From a virus: a DNA stretch of 34,891 nucleotides. Shown here piece after piece: positions 1 through 8,451 of this stretch. A program made the position numbers and the translations under genes. The notes under the pieces are model-generated. The model saw nothing but the letters and a program-made list of their open reading frames with translations. It did no database searches and was not told the origin of the DNA. Location of the stretch: positions 1 to 34,891 of the IMG/VR virus record IMGVR_UViG_3300049825_000124, one strand, 5' to 3'. How positions within the stretch are numbered: position 1 is the stretch's first letter; every line of letters starts with the position of its first letter.

Positions 1-323
1 GTGCTTGGGGCCGGAGCGCCAGACAGAAATGCCTCCAAAGAATCGCCAGATGGCGCGGCTGGTGCTGGCGCCATAGACCTTGCCGCCGGAGCAGCGCCGC
101 CAAATTCCTTTTGTGCCTCTGCAAGGTATTGCTGCGTCCTTGTGTGCAACGGGCTCCCCGGCACGGCATCGCGTAGGGTTGCTTGCAGCCTCTCAATCTC
201 TCCCGCCAAGTCAGCTTGTCCTAATGCTTTTTGCGGCGTCACCGGGCCTAGTGGAGCCTTTGGGCGGGTCGCCGCCGGAGCCGCCGCAGCACCGCCGCTA
301 AGGAATTGCTCAAGATCATCCAT
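1..323 (-). CDS. N-terminal part of a large virion/ejection-type protein (runs off left edge)
   Basis: An uninterrupted minus-strand frame starts at an ATG at 323-321, sharing one base with the TAA stop of the upstream gene (TAATG), and stays open to base 1, giving 107 visible codons. The product begins MDDLEQFLSGG and is rich in Ala, Pro and Gly. A similar short motif (DSLEAFLSG) recurs about 95 residues later. This low-complexity start is typical of large internal or ejection proteins of P22/T7-like phages. The gene belongs to the minus-strand late block. It may be the same gene as, or the neighbour of, the open frame entering from the right edge. A direct end-to-end join would put the two out of frame, so some sequence would have to be missing. 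Function is inferred from position and composition only. Confidence 0.6.
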   Translation of the reverse strand, partial: MDDLEQFLSGGAAAAPAATRPKAPLGPVTPQKALGQADLAGEIERLQATLRDAVPGSPLHTRTQQYLAEAQKEFGGAAPAARSMAPAPAAPSGDSLEAFLSGAPAPS

Positions 324-1747
324 TACAGGCTTCCCGTCTCGGATAATTTCTTCAGGTTTCTGTATTTATCAAGAAACTCTTTTCTATCGGAAGGATTAGG
401 GAATAATTTATTATATTCCTTTTCTTTTTCTTTTGGATCAGTAATTTCTTTAGAAATATTAATTGCCTCAAATACTTTAGAATCAGCATTTCTAGACCAA
501 TCTTGCTTAAATTTATTCATGTTTTGATCGCCAGCTTGCTGCTTAAATCTTTGCGCAGCAGTTGCTTGCATATCAATATTGGTCAAGTCGGCTTTATTCC
601 TGCGGACAATTTTTATCAAAACATCTGGCGGATATGTTTCGTCGCCATTTGCATACTTTTGTAGGCTTTGACCGGCAACAGTATCCATTGAACCGCCAAG
701 GGCTTTTAGGTTTCCAATCTGCACATTGGCAAGGTCTTTGCTTAATTCTATGTAGGTTGGATCACCCGCCCATCCTGATATTTTTCTTCTAATTGCTCCT
801 GCCACCCCGGAGGTTGGCAGAAAACCTTGTTCCAATTCTTTTGCTTTTGCTTCAACTTCATTCATGCTGCGCTTGGCCGAAGTCATCTCTGACTGCCTAG
901 CAACCAATCCTTCGCGGTATGCTTGACCTTTTGCGGCATCTGCCAGCTCGCTTGGCTCAGGTATATATTGCTGGGCAGCGCTTCTTATTGGGTATGGCAA
1001 AGGTGCGCCAGTCATTTGCTGGGCAGTGACGCCACCGGCCTGCGGTGCTGCTGCTGTGCTGACGCCGCCAGCCGTGCCCACTTGAACCGTTTGAGTCCCG
1101 CCAACCGTTGGTGTTCTGACAACCGTTCGGCCTTCTGGCGTAACTTCGGTGGTGGTCTGATAAGACCCAAGCTGCCCGGACTGGTCTAAGCCTGCAACAT
1201 GGCGCTGAATGAGGAAATTGCGCAAGCCAGCAGGGTCTTCTTGCGCCACTTTGATGTAAGGTGCAATCAAATTATTGGCAGTAGCGGAATCAACGCCAGC
1301 GGCCTTTGCCTGATCTTGTGCCCAAGTGCTGATGTAGTTTATCAACTTAGCGTTGTCAACTGGCTTGCCGGCGGCGGCCTCCAAAATCATTGGATTGTTA
1401 ATTGCTCCAACGTAGCCGTTGGCAATGATTCTGGCTTTGCCCGCTTGCAAATTTAGAGCAGACGATGCAGCGCCAGTCGCCGCCGTTTCAGCCTCGCTCC
1501 CTGCCCGAGCAATCCTCGGCGCTGCTGTTTGCGTAGCAACCCTAGATTCTGCTTCTTTTTGCGCCAACTCCAACGGATTTACAGCCGCAGACTGCTCCAC
1601 CGCCATCTGCTTGGCCCGCAGCTCCAACGGGTTCATCTGCTGTTCTTGCTGGTACGCCTGCGCTCCTCGCGCCATGGTGAGCATGTCCGCCAGGGACGAT
1701 TGCCTGACGGGCTGGACTTGCGGGGTGGTGAAAGCGTAATCGGGCAT
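323..1747 (-). CDS. Probable DNA-ejection (internal virion) protein, P22 gp20-like position
   Basis: This 474-residue protein is rich in Ala and Gln, with long predicted helices and no enzyme motif. The N-terminus (MPDYAFTTPQVQPV) leads into a helical stretch with a repeated NPLEL motif near residues 39 and 57. The middle is Thr/Val-rich (about 200-240) and the C-terminal third is highly charged. It lies after the tail genes and between a glycine-rich 270-residue protein and another large virion-type gene, the place of the ejection proteins gp7/gp20/gp16 in P22. In that role it would be packaged in the head and expelled into the cell envelope with the DNA. The part encoding the last ~150 residues is much more AT-rich than the rest, suggesting a mosaic junction. 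The function rests on context, not on a recognised domain. Confidence 0.65.
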   Translation of the reverse strand: MPDYAFTTPQVQPVRQSSLADMLTMARGAQAYQQEQQMNPLELRAKQMAVEQSAAVNPLELAQKEAESRVATQTAAPRIARAGSEAETAATGAASSALNLQAGKARIIANGYVGAINNPMILEAAAGKPVDNAKLINYISTWAQDQAKAAGVDSATANNLIAPYIKVAQEDPAGLRNFLIQRHVAGLDQSGQLGSYQTTTEVTPEGRTVVRTPTVGGTQTVQVGTAGGVSTAAAPQAGGVTAQQMTGAPLPYPIRSAAQQYIPEPSELADAAKGQAYREGLVARQSEMTSAKRSMNEVEAKAKELEQGFLPTSGVAGAIRRKISGWAGDPTYIELSKDLANVQIGNLKALGGSMDTVAGQSLQKYANGDETYPPDVLIKIVRRNKADLTNIDMQATAAQRFKQQAGDQNMNKFKQDWSRNADSKVFEAINISKEITDPKEKEKEYNKLFPNPSDRKEFLDKYRNLKKLSETGSL

Positions 1748-1762
1748 GGTCTGGCCTAAAAA

Positions 1763-2575
1763 TTAAAGTGGATAGCCGCCAATAAGATTGCCGGTCGCTT
1801 GATTTGATAGGCCGCTCATGTCACTAGCGGAAATCCCGCTTCCACCGTATCCGCCAAAGCCACCCGGCTTCATCAAGCTAGCCAAGTACCCAGCATTCCC
1901 AATTCCCTGCAGCCCGCCAGCCATCGCATTGGCCGCGCCAACCGCGCCGCCTGCCTGCGCCCCAGCTGCGCCAACGCCGAGCTGGCCCATGGCGTTGGTG
2001 GCTCCGATGCCCGCCGCATTGGTTGCCGATTGCCCGGTCTGGCCAATGCCGGCGATCCCGGCGAGCCGGTTGTAGATGTTGGTCTGCTGGCCCTGCAAGT
2101 TGTTGAATGCGTTCTGGTACGCATTGCTGGCGTAATCCTCGGCAAACTTGGTGCCGGCTCGGTTGATGTTGCTTCCGCCGCCGCCGACATTCATGGCCTG
2201 ATTCTGAGCGCCAAGACCTTGTTGCAGCATGAACTGATAGTTGGGGGCCAAGCTGCTCTTGAGCTGCTCAGGGCCAAACTGTTGGGTCAGGTAGCCGGTG
2301 CCCTGGGTCGTGCCGATGACGTTGCCCTGGGCGTCGTACTGCTGCTGCTGGCCTGGCAGCATCCCGCCAAGCTGACTGAGCGCCGAATAGCCTGCGCCGC
2401 GATAAGGCGCCTGCTGGGCGTTGATGCGGTCTAGGTTGGCCTGCTGCTGGGCCTGGGCTGCTGCTGCGGCGTCGGCTTGTAGGCGGGCGCCATATTGAGA
2501 TGCATTGGCCTGCTGGCTTGCTCCTGCAAATCCAAGCAGGGCTGACCCGCCAATTGCTGCTGCTACCCAAGTCAT
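1763..2575 (-). CDS. Probable DNA-ejection / internal virion protein, Ala-Gly-Gln-rich
   Basis: The 270-residue product starts with a hydrophobic glycine/alanine segment (about residues 3-20, could insert into membrane). An Ala/Gln-rich helix follows (about 25-55), then a conserved-looking core with FGPEQL and NYQFMLQQGLGAQN (about 100-125), and a Gly/Ala-rich, glycine-repeat C-terminus. I recognise this pattern from small phage proteins next to ejection genes in podovirus late modules, and P22 gp7 is the functional analogue I would suggest. The start overlaps the stop of the upstream cupin-like gene by four bases (ATGA), indicating translational coupling. A 15-base gap separates it from the next gene. 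A structural glycine-rich tail protein is the alternative. Confidence 0.65.
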   Translation of the reverse strand: MTWVAAAIGGSALLGFAGASQQANASQYGARLQADAAAAAQAQQQANLDRINAQQAPYRGAGYSALSQLGGMLPGQQQQYDAQGNVIGTTQGTGYLTQQFGPEQLKSSLAPNYQFMLQQGLGAQNQAMNVGGGGSNINRAGTKFAEDYASNAYQNAFNNLQGQQTNIYNRLAGIAGIGQTGQSATNAAGIGATNAMGQLGVGAAGAQAGGAVGAANAMAGGLQGIGNAGYLASLMKPGGFGGYGGSGISASDMSGLSNQATGNLIGGYPL

Positions 2576-3018
2576 GTCAAAACCCCCATCTTCAATTTGT
2601 TGCTGGCGTCAAACAAGGCCAGGTCATTCGGCTCAATCAACTCTGCCTCAATCTCGTCCAGATCGGTCTTGTCGGTGCGGTGGATCGTGATCCCGATTGC
2701 GTCGGTGATTGCCATCGTCACGCGCTTGGTGCCTGGCAGTGATTGGATGACGTCCCCGGCGTGCATGTGGCGCATTCCTGTCTCGCTCCATGCCATTATC
2801 TCGCCTTTGGCGCACAAGAACAGGTGCGGTTTGAGGTGAGTCTTGCCAACAATGATCGTCCCAGCCGCCCGCGCCACCTTGCGGCAGTACATGCCTTCGG
2901 AAAAATAGTGCTCCGTCTCAAGCTCAACTTGAGGCATGGCGAGCATCTCCGTTTCCAACCGCTGAATCTGCTCCAGCGTTGGCGGCTCAGGGCGGTCGGT
3001 GAGCTCTAGCATTTCCAT
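2572..3018 (-). CDS. Cupin-like phage protein
   Basis: This 148-residue protein has an N-terminal helical segment (about 1-35), then a probable small beta-barrel. Its features include EHYFSEGMYCRKV (about 36-48), the pair HLKPHLFLCAKGE, and an HMHAGDVIQSLPG turn, giving the spacing of histidines, glutamate and GD-x-PG loops seen in RmlC-type cupins. Cupins bind a metal or a small ligand, but no reaction can be assigned here. Proteins like this are frequent in late modules of environmental podoviruses beside ejection genes, so a virion-associated role is possible. The gene overlaps its upstream neighbour by 13 bases and its downstream neighbour by ATGA, so it is a coupled member of the late operon. 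Confidence 0.6.
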   Translation of the reverse strand: MEMLELTDRPEPPTLEQIQRLETEMLAMPQVELETEHYFSEGMYCRKVARAAGTIIVGKTHLKPHLFLCAKGEIMAWSETGMRHMHAGDVIQSLPGTKRVTMAITDAIGITIHRTDKTDLDEIEAELIEPNDLALFDASNKLKMGVLT

Positions 3019-3248
3019 TTTTTAAGCGCCAATGCCTTGCGAGTCGGCTCGCCCTTGGCGTCCTTCATCGGACCCGGCACGCCGCCCATCCTGGCGCAGA
3101 ACGAATCCTTGCGCGGGCCACCCTCGGGCTGCGGTGGCTTCAACCCAGGCTTGCCGGGGTTCGCCGCGTTGTACGAGGCTCGACCTTTGGCGTTCAAGCC
3201 GCCTTCGGGGTTCTTGCCTTCTTTGCGCTGCCAGGCTGGAGTTTTCAT
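3006..3248 (-). CDS. Small basic conserved phage protein (DUF6321-like)
   Basis: The 80-residue product is basic and rich in Gly, Pro and Lys, with the string [20 protein letters not shown] near its N-terminus and [12 protein letters not shown] near residue 50. I recognise this signature from a widespread uncharacterised phage family that I associate with DUF6321. It is usually found in virion modules and has no known activity. The start overlaps the stop of the tail-fibre gene (ATGA) and its end overlaps the cupin gene. The basic character suggests nucleic-acid binding, but that is inference. Confidence 0.7.
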   Translation of the reverse strand: MKTPAWQRKEGKNPEGGLNAKGRASYNAANPGKPGLKPPQPEGGPRKDSFCARMGGVPGPMKDAKGEPTRKALALKKWKC

Positions 3249-4429
3249 GCTGCTGCAATCGTAGTGACGGTGCCCGATGAGCCCCGGTATTTGAGAGCGC
3301 CGGCCTCGACGTAAAGTTGGCCCATGCCTGCCGGGGAGGTTGTCGGCGCGGTGCCGTTGCCAATGCCAATGACCTTGTCGGCATTGGTGCCCCAGACAGC
3401 AGGTTGCCCGTTGTTGAAGCCAATGTTTCCAGTGCTGCTGATCTGCATTCTTGCTACTGGGGGTAGGGTGGTGGTGTTAGTGCCAGTGGCAAACGAGAGC
3501 GCTATAGGGACAGTGTTAGCAGATACCGCGCCATCAACAAATCCTGAGATGTTGGCTAGAAATTGATTTCCTCCAGTAGCCTGACCATCCGCACCGCCAA
3601 ACAATATCCCGCCAAGCGAGTCGTATAGCTGTACCGCAGTTGTAGCCGTAGCAGTTGTGCCACGAGTTTTGAGCAATAAGAAGTTAGGGCCAGAAGCATT
3701 GTCGGAGTAACCGCGAGCAAGCACGCTAGCCGCAAAGGTTGCGGTGTTTCCGTATACTTGAACACCAATTTGGCTTACGGCTGAAGTAGGCCCACCAACC
3801 AGAACTTTGGTTGCAACAGCAACAGTGCCGGTAAGCGCGGGGGAATCCGAGAACACAAGATTGGTACTTGTGGTGCCCGTTGCGCCGGAGGCCGTGTAGC
3901 CTGTGATGTTGTTAAACGATGCAATGCTGGCCGTGATGGCGTTCGTACCGCCGTTGGCCACAGGCAACGCCGTGCCGGAGTAGGCAAGGGCGAGCGTTCC
4001 AGCGGTAGTGATTGGCGATCCGGTGACGCTCAAAAACGCCGGCACGGTGGCTGCTACGCTGGTGACGGTGCCCGTCCCGGTTACCGTTGTCCAAGTCGGG
4101 GCGCTTGCGCCGTTGGATTTCAGAACCTGGCCCGAGGTGCCGACAGCAGAGAATGCGTAGGCGGTGCCGGTGCCATAAGGCACAGCGCCCGCCGTAGGCG
4201 TTGCGGTGGCGTTCGTGCCGCCATTGGCAACCGCCAAGGTGCCAGCAAGCGTAACAGCGCCGGCAGTTGCGGTTGCTGGGGTCAGGCCGGTAGTGCCGCC
4301 AGATACGGTAGTCTGCGCCGAGGTGACCGTCGTCCGTTTGGTGACGCCGCCCTGCACCACTGCGACAAGCTCAGTGCCCGCAAGCGGGGTCGTAGCTGCA
4401 GGAAGGTTTGATATTTTGACGCCGGCCAT
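3245..4429 (-). CDS. Tail fibre / receptor-binding-type protein
   Basis: This 394-residue protein is rich in Gly, Thr, Ala, Ser and Val with a repeated pattern characteristic of trimeric beta-structured tail fibres. The N-terminus ([18 protein letters not shown]) is a common phage fibre start. Two copies of a VANGGTNA unit occur near residues 68 and 155. A central module ([23 protein letters not shown]) is shared with the 236-residue tail protein encoded at 6182-6892. The C-terminus carries [17 protein letters not shown], a typical fibre end. The protein probably forms part of the adsorption apparatus together with the neighbouring tailspike. A Shine-Dalgarno AGGAG lies just upstream of the ATG. 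The central-to-C-terminal coding part (about 3540-3780) is more AT-rich than its flanks. Confidence 0.75.
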   Translation of the reverse strand: MAGVKISNLPAATTPLAGTELVAVVQGGVTKRTTVTSAQTTVSGGTTGLTPATATAGAVTLAGTLAVANGGTNATATPTAGAVPYGTGTAYAFSAVGTSGQVLKSNGASAPTWTTVTGTGTVTSVAATVPAFLSVTGSPITTAGTLALAYSGTALPVANGGTNAITASIASFNNITGYTASGATGTTSTNLVFSDSPALTGTVAVATKVLVGGPTSAVSQIGVQVYGNTATFAASVLARGYSDNASGPNFLLLKTRGTTATATTAVQLYDSLGGILFGGADGQATGGNQFLANISGFVDGAVSANTVPIALSFATGTNTTTLPPVARMQISSTGNIGFNNGQPAVWGTNADKVIGIGNGTAPTTSPAGMGQLYVEAGALKYRGSSGTVTTIAAA

Positions 4430-4438
4430 GATGGCTCC

Positions 4439-6172
4439 TTATGCTGCGAAGTATTGACCAGTAATGACAACGTCGGCACTCGCTGCCCAGGTCGGCACAT
4501 AGATGACGTTGCTGTTGACCAAGCCGGTGCCAAACCCAAGCGCCGTGACGTTTGATGCGGCAACGCAAGTGCCAGCCACCACGGTCGAGGTCGGCGCGCT
4601 GAAGCTGGTGGTGCCTGCCGTTGCTGCTGTGCTGGTAGTGCTGGTGATCCGAATGGTAAAGCTGACAAAGTCACCGATGCGCTCAAACGTGCCGACGTAG
4701 GTCGGTGTGCCGACGATCGTCAATCCAGTGGGTACAGGCGTCCAAGTGTTTTTGGTGATGTAGGAGTCGGGTAGCGTGGTTCCGCTGCCGACATTGTAAA
4801 GTTGGATGTGGCGAGTATTGGTGCCAGCGTCGGTGATGGTGCCAGTGGCAGCGCCAGTGTTGTAGGCCAGCGAGTTGGTGACCGTGTTTTTGACGCCAGC
4901 TTCAATCTTTAGGCTTTGGATGCTGCCGCTATAAAACGCCGTGCTGTTGCCGCCGTATATCCAGACTAGTGGGGTGCCTGCTGGGGCCGGGTAACCTTCG
5001 CCAGCATCAGCAAAAAGGTTTACAAAAGTGGTTCTTAGCCCAGCGCATTTGACGTGAAATGTTGTTGCGTCGCCAACTATGCCGTTGGCCTCAAGAAACA
5101 TATTGACAAATGTGTTATTGGTGTTGTTTGCACCAATAAGGATGCCGCCGTAGCCGGTGGTATACCCGCAGCCCTCAACCGTGCCGCCAATAAACGTGTT
5201 TGATGCGGTTTCATCCAATACCAACCCGTTGCCGCTAGTGCCCTCAATGACAAGGTTGACCCAAGTGCAGTCGGCGCATTGTTCGCCAGCGTTACGTTTT
5301 CCAAGGCCAACACCAATCACGGATGGTACGGTGATGCCGGGTTCGTTGCCTGAATAGCAAAAATCGTAGAACGAGTTGGACACCATGAAGTTGCACAACA
5401 TGGCGTAAGCGGGGAAATTGATGGACCGCAGGCGGTTGAACTGGCTGTGCGTGATGCCCCGAATGAAGACGCCGATGGTTGCCGCGCCGGTGCAGTTGAT
5501 CGTCAGGTTGTCGATGACGATGTTCTGCACGACAACACCTGCGGTTGTTCCTGCATCAACAATTAGCCCTGGCCCTGCGCCGGTGATGTTGAGCACAACC
5601 CGCCCGATGCCCTGGATGCGAGCGCCAAGCGTGGCGAAGTTGGGCAGACTGGTGACGTTGTAGGTTCCTGCCGGGATGGTGAGCTGCTTAGATACCGCAA
5701 AAGCGCTGGCAAAAGCGGTGGCGTTTGCCGTTGCGTTGTTGCTGGGGGAGAACCCAAAGTCGGCAACGCTGTAGGAGTCGCTCAACTTGCTCTGGACCGT
5801 GCGCGTGGTGCCTGGGCCGGTCTGGGTGAAGCCAACCAGAGTCGAGCCGGTGCTGCCAGCCAGCGTTGATTGAAACGCTGCCAGAGCAAGCAAAGCATCT
5901 TGCGTCGTGATGTTGTCGGCGGTCCAGATTAAGACGCCCGCCGCATCGCGCAGCGTGAACTTGTACGCTGCTGGGCCGAGCCAGACTGCCGCTTCACCTC
6001 GAGTGTTGAGCGTGATGGTGGTTGAGTTGGCAATTGCCGCGCTGAAGTCGGTGTAGGTGGCCAGCGGCGTGCTTGTGCCAGCGGCAAACGTCTCAAGCGT
6101 GCCAAGATATAGCGGTGCGCCGGTAATGTCGAAGAACTGCATCAATGGGTTGGGGGTGAGATATGCGCTCAT
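4439..6172 (-). CDS. Tailspike with N-terminal particle-binding domain and right-handed beta-helix
   Basis: The 577-residue product has an N-terminal domain of about 115 residues (MSAYLTPNPLMQFFDITGAP, then TLNTRGEAAVWLGP and YKFTLRDAAG) of the kind that attaches podoviral tailspikes to the tail. The linker VQSKLSDSYSVADFGFSPSN at about 125-145 is the classic entry into a pectate-lyase-type beta-helix. The helix occupies about 145-440, with repeated rungs such as NIVIDNLTINCTG and NTFIGGTVEGCG. A beta-rich C-terminal domain, probably for trimerisation, ends in GQYFAA. Such proteins bind and often cleave or deacetylate host surface polysaccharide. No catalytic residues can be named with confidence. 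It is a host-range determinant next to two fibre genes. Confidence 0.85.
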   Translation of the reverse strand: MSAYLTPNPLMQFFDITGAPLYLGTLETFAAGTSTPLATYTDFSAAIANSTTITLNTRGEAAVWLGPAAYKFTLRDAAGVLIWTADNITTQDALLALAAFQSTLAGSTGSTLVGFTQTGPGTTRTVQSKLSDSYSVADFGFSPSNNATANATAFASAFAVSKQLTIPAGTYNVTSLPNFATLGARIQGIGRVVLNITGAGPGLIVDAGTTAGVVVQNIVIDNLTINCTGAATIGVFIRGITHSQFNRLRSINFPAYAMLCNFMVSNSFYDFCYSGNEPGITVPSVIGVGLGKRNAGEQCADCTWVNLVIEGTSGNGLVLDETASNTFIGGTVEGCGYTTGYGGILIGANNTNNTFVNMFLEANGIVGDATTFHVKCAGLRTTFVNLFADAGEGYPAPAGTPLVWIYGGNSTAFYSGSIQSLKIEAGVKNTVTNSLAYNTGAATGTITDAGTNTRHIQLYNVGSGTTLPDSYITKNTWTPVPTGLTIVGTPTYVGTFERIGDFVSFTIRITSTTSTAATAGTTSFSAPTSTVVAGTCVAASNVTALGFGTGLVNSNVIYVPTWAASADVVITGQYFAA

Positions 6173-6181
6173 GGCGTAACC

Positions 6182-6892
6182 TTAGATGGATGTGATGGTT
6201 TGCCAGGCCGTGCCAGAGTAAACGCAGAGCTTGGCAAGCGTGGCGTCAAAGACCACCAGACCTGCGGCGGGGCTTGAGATGGCCGTTTTCTGCGCTGTGG
6301 TCATGTTGGGGAAGCGCACGCCCTGAGTCGTTGATTGTGCATCCAGCACGGCGGATGCAGCTGGTGTTGCGCCAATACCAACGCTGCCAGAAAATACCGG
6401 GGACGCAGAAAAAACTAGGTTTGTGCTGGTTGTTCCGGTGGCGCCAGTGGCGCTATAGCCGGTGATGTTGTTGAATGATGTGATGCTGGCCGTGGATGCG
6501 CTTGTGCCGCCGCTTGCGACGTTGAGCACGCCAGCCAGAACAATTGCGCCAGTCGTTGCCCCTGCTGGGGTCAAGCCGGTAGTGCCGCCGGCCCAAGTAA
6601 GAACGCCGGTATTGGCAATCGTGATGGCGCCAGGCGCATTGGCGACAGAGACGCCGGCACCTGGCGTCAACGTGCCAAGCGTGTAGCCTGCACCATTGCC
6701 GATGAGCAATTGTCCGCTTGTCGGGATTGTGGACAGGCCCGTGCCGCCAGACTGGACGCTCAGGGCGGTGGTTGAATTAATCTGAATGACGCTCGGGCTC
6801 ATCAACCAGAGCATCCATGCTCGAGATGGCCGCCCGGTAAGCGGGTCCAGAAACTCGGACTGCGGGAAGTTGATGTTGGTGTTGGTGGCCAT
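6182..6892 (-). CDS. Tail fibre-like structural protein
   Basis: This 236-residue protein begins with a short conserved-looking segment (NINFPQSEFLDPLTGRPSRA, about 5-25) that probably docks it to the tail. Glycine/threonine-rich beta repeats follow, including the GGTTGLTP and ASFNNITGY-type module shared with the fibre at 3245-4429. It ends with RFPNMTTAQKTAI..GLVVFDATLAKLCVY, a well-known phage fibre C-terminal motif. It sits between the gp10-like stabilisation protein and the tailspike. Its stop is 10 bases upstream of the tailspike start. A chaperone or connector for the spike is the main alternative to a fibre role. Confidence 0.7.
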   Translation of the reverse strand: MATNTNINFPQSEFLDPLTGRPSRAWMLWLMSPSVIQINSTTALSVQSGGTGLSTIPTSGQLLIGNGAGYTLGTLTPGAGVSVANAPGAITIANTGVLTWAGGTTGLTPAGATTGAIVLAGVLNVASGGTSASTASITSFNNITGYSATGATGTTSTNLVFSASPVFSGSVGIGATPAASAVLDAQSTTQGVRFPNMTTAQKTAISSPAAGLVVFDATLAKLCVYSGTAWQTITSI

Positions 6893-8448
6893 CAGTTGTC
6901 GCCCACCGATGCCTTCAGATTTGCCGAGACGATCACCGTTTTGACCGGGTCGGAGATAGAGACCTCAAAGATGCGATCTCGCGCCATGCCCAGCCGGCGC
7001 CAAATGGCGCGGTTCTGGTAGCGCCCGATCCGGCCAATGCTTGTCCAATGCTCGTTCGACCAAGTGCTGCCGCCGTCGTTACTCCAGCGAAGCATGGCTT
7101 GTGGGTCAACGCCCTGGGTGGTGACAACGGATGCCAGCAGATCGTCGCCGGACTCTGTCAGCAGCTCATCGCCGGACTCGGTAAGCAATGCCTCAAGCGT
7201 TATCGTTGGGTCATCGCCCGCTAGGCCAACGCCAGGCTGGAATTGGATCTGGAACTCGTCAAAGTACTGGCGCTGCAAGTCGGTGGTCAGGTGCGGCGCT
7301 CGGCGCAGGCGGCGGATGGGTGCATCGGCGTCGGTATAGACGGTGTTGCTCAACTTGTAGAGCATCCCGTTCTCATAATCGCCGATGAAGATGCTGCCGG
7401 CAAAGTTGGTGCCGCAATTGGAGCGGTGGCGGTGGAACTCGCCATTGGAGAAGGATAGCCACTTGTGCCAAGCCTGGCTCGCCAGGTCGTAGACCCAAGT
7501 CAGATCGGCGCTGGGGAAAGTGACAACGTAGAACTCGTGGCCTTCGATCTGATAGGTCCAAGCTATTGCGTCGGAAATCGTCTTGTCAACCAGCGATTGC
7601 TCAACGGCGTGGGTGGAGACGCGTTGGAATTGGTAACCGGCAATCATGCCGATGATTGACTGGCCGCGCTGGTCTTGGCTTACGAACATGAACGCCTCGG
7701 CAAATCTGGCAACCGAAAACTGAGCGGCGATTCCGTGCTGCACCATCGTGCCGGGGACGCGAGAAAACGGGAAGGAGATGATGCCGGGGATTACGTTGCC
7801 AATGTCCGTCCAGACTTCGGTGGTGAACTCGCCAAGCAAGTAGACCTGGCGGTGGTCAACGATCAAAGACACCAGAGTGTCAGGCGCACCATCCTTGGCG
7901 CCATAGTAGGCGTTGGTACTCAGGCTGCTGCCGAGGTCCGTGGCGCCCCAGTTCTGCGTTCCAGGCTGGTTATAGATGTTGTAGTTGTCCAGTACCTCGC
8001 AGACATTTGCGCCTTGCCACGGTCCGTCTGTGGCCGGCAGTTGGGTGAATACGCCAGTGAGCGCAACCCAGGTGTACCGATCCGCGCCGCTGACAATATA
8101 GGCGGTCAGGCCATCAACAGTGGTGACGTTGTCGGAGATGGAGACTTGCCCGGTCCCCGACACAAAACCAATGAGCGTCGGCACCATGGCCGAGGTCATG
8201 GAGTAGGCGGAAGTGCCGGAGACCACTACCAAATATTGCCCGCCGGAGAGCGCCCGCATTCCACGCACCTTGCCGACCGCCAGCTGCGCCGCCAGCGTAT
8301 AGCCTGGCGTTGGGTAGAGCGCCACAATCCCGCGAGTGCCGGGTGGCTTGGTTGGATCGACCTCGGGATAGAAGTTGATGCACTCCTGAGCATCTTGGTA
8401 AATGCTGGGCGCTTCATAGCTGGGACCGACAAAGCCGAAATCTGGCAT
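6892..8448 (-). CDS. Packaged-DNA stabilisation protein, P22 gp10-like tail hub
   Basis: This 518-residue protein starts MPDFGFVGPSYEAPSIYQDA, with QECINFYPEVDP close behind. Its body contains many beta-strands and the segment EGHEFYVVTFPSADLTWVYD (about 310-330) followed by QAWHKWLS, matching the layout of the P22 gp10 family (Phage_stabilise). P22 gp10 is 472 residues, so the length is close. In P22 gp10 forms a hexameric ring below gp4 that closes the portal channel after packaging and carries the tailspikes. The gene follows a gp4-like gene, the expected order. Near residues 435-450 there is a perfect tandem repeat in the protein (LLTESGDE / LLTESGDD), probably a recent small duplication. 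Confidence 0.8.
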   Translation of the reverse strand: MPDFGFVGPSYEAPSIYQDAQECINFYPEVDPTKPPGTRGIVALYPTPGYTLAAQLAVGKVRGMRALSGGQYLVVVSGTSAYSMTSAMVPTLIGFVSGTGQVSISDNVTTVDGLTAYIVSGADRYTWVALTGVFTQLPATDGPWQGANVCEVLDNYNIYNQPGTQNWGATDLGSSLSTNAYYGAKDGAPDTLVSLIVDHRQVYLLGEFTTEVWTDIGNVIPGIISFPFSRVPGTMVQHGIAAQFSVARFAEAFMFVSQDQRGQSIIGMIAGYQFQRVSTHAVEQSLVDKTISDAIAWTYQIEGHEFYVVTFPSADLTWVYDLASQAWHKWLSFSNGEFHRHRSNCGTNFAGSIFIGDYENGMLYKLSNTVYTDADAPIRRLRRAPHLTTDLQRQYFDEFQIQFQPGVGLAGDDPTITLEALLTESGDELLTESGDDLLASVVTTQGVDPQAMLRWSNDGGSTWSNEHWTSIGRIGRYQNRAIWRRLGMARDRIFEVSISDPVKTVIVSANLKASVGDN

Positions 8449-8451
8449 GGG

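Noticed and set aside
1-399. Plus-strand 132-codon frame at the left edge
   Set aside because: The minus strand carries an open, coupled gene here that fits the late block. The plus frame is its shadow and runs into the next gene.
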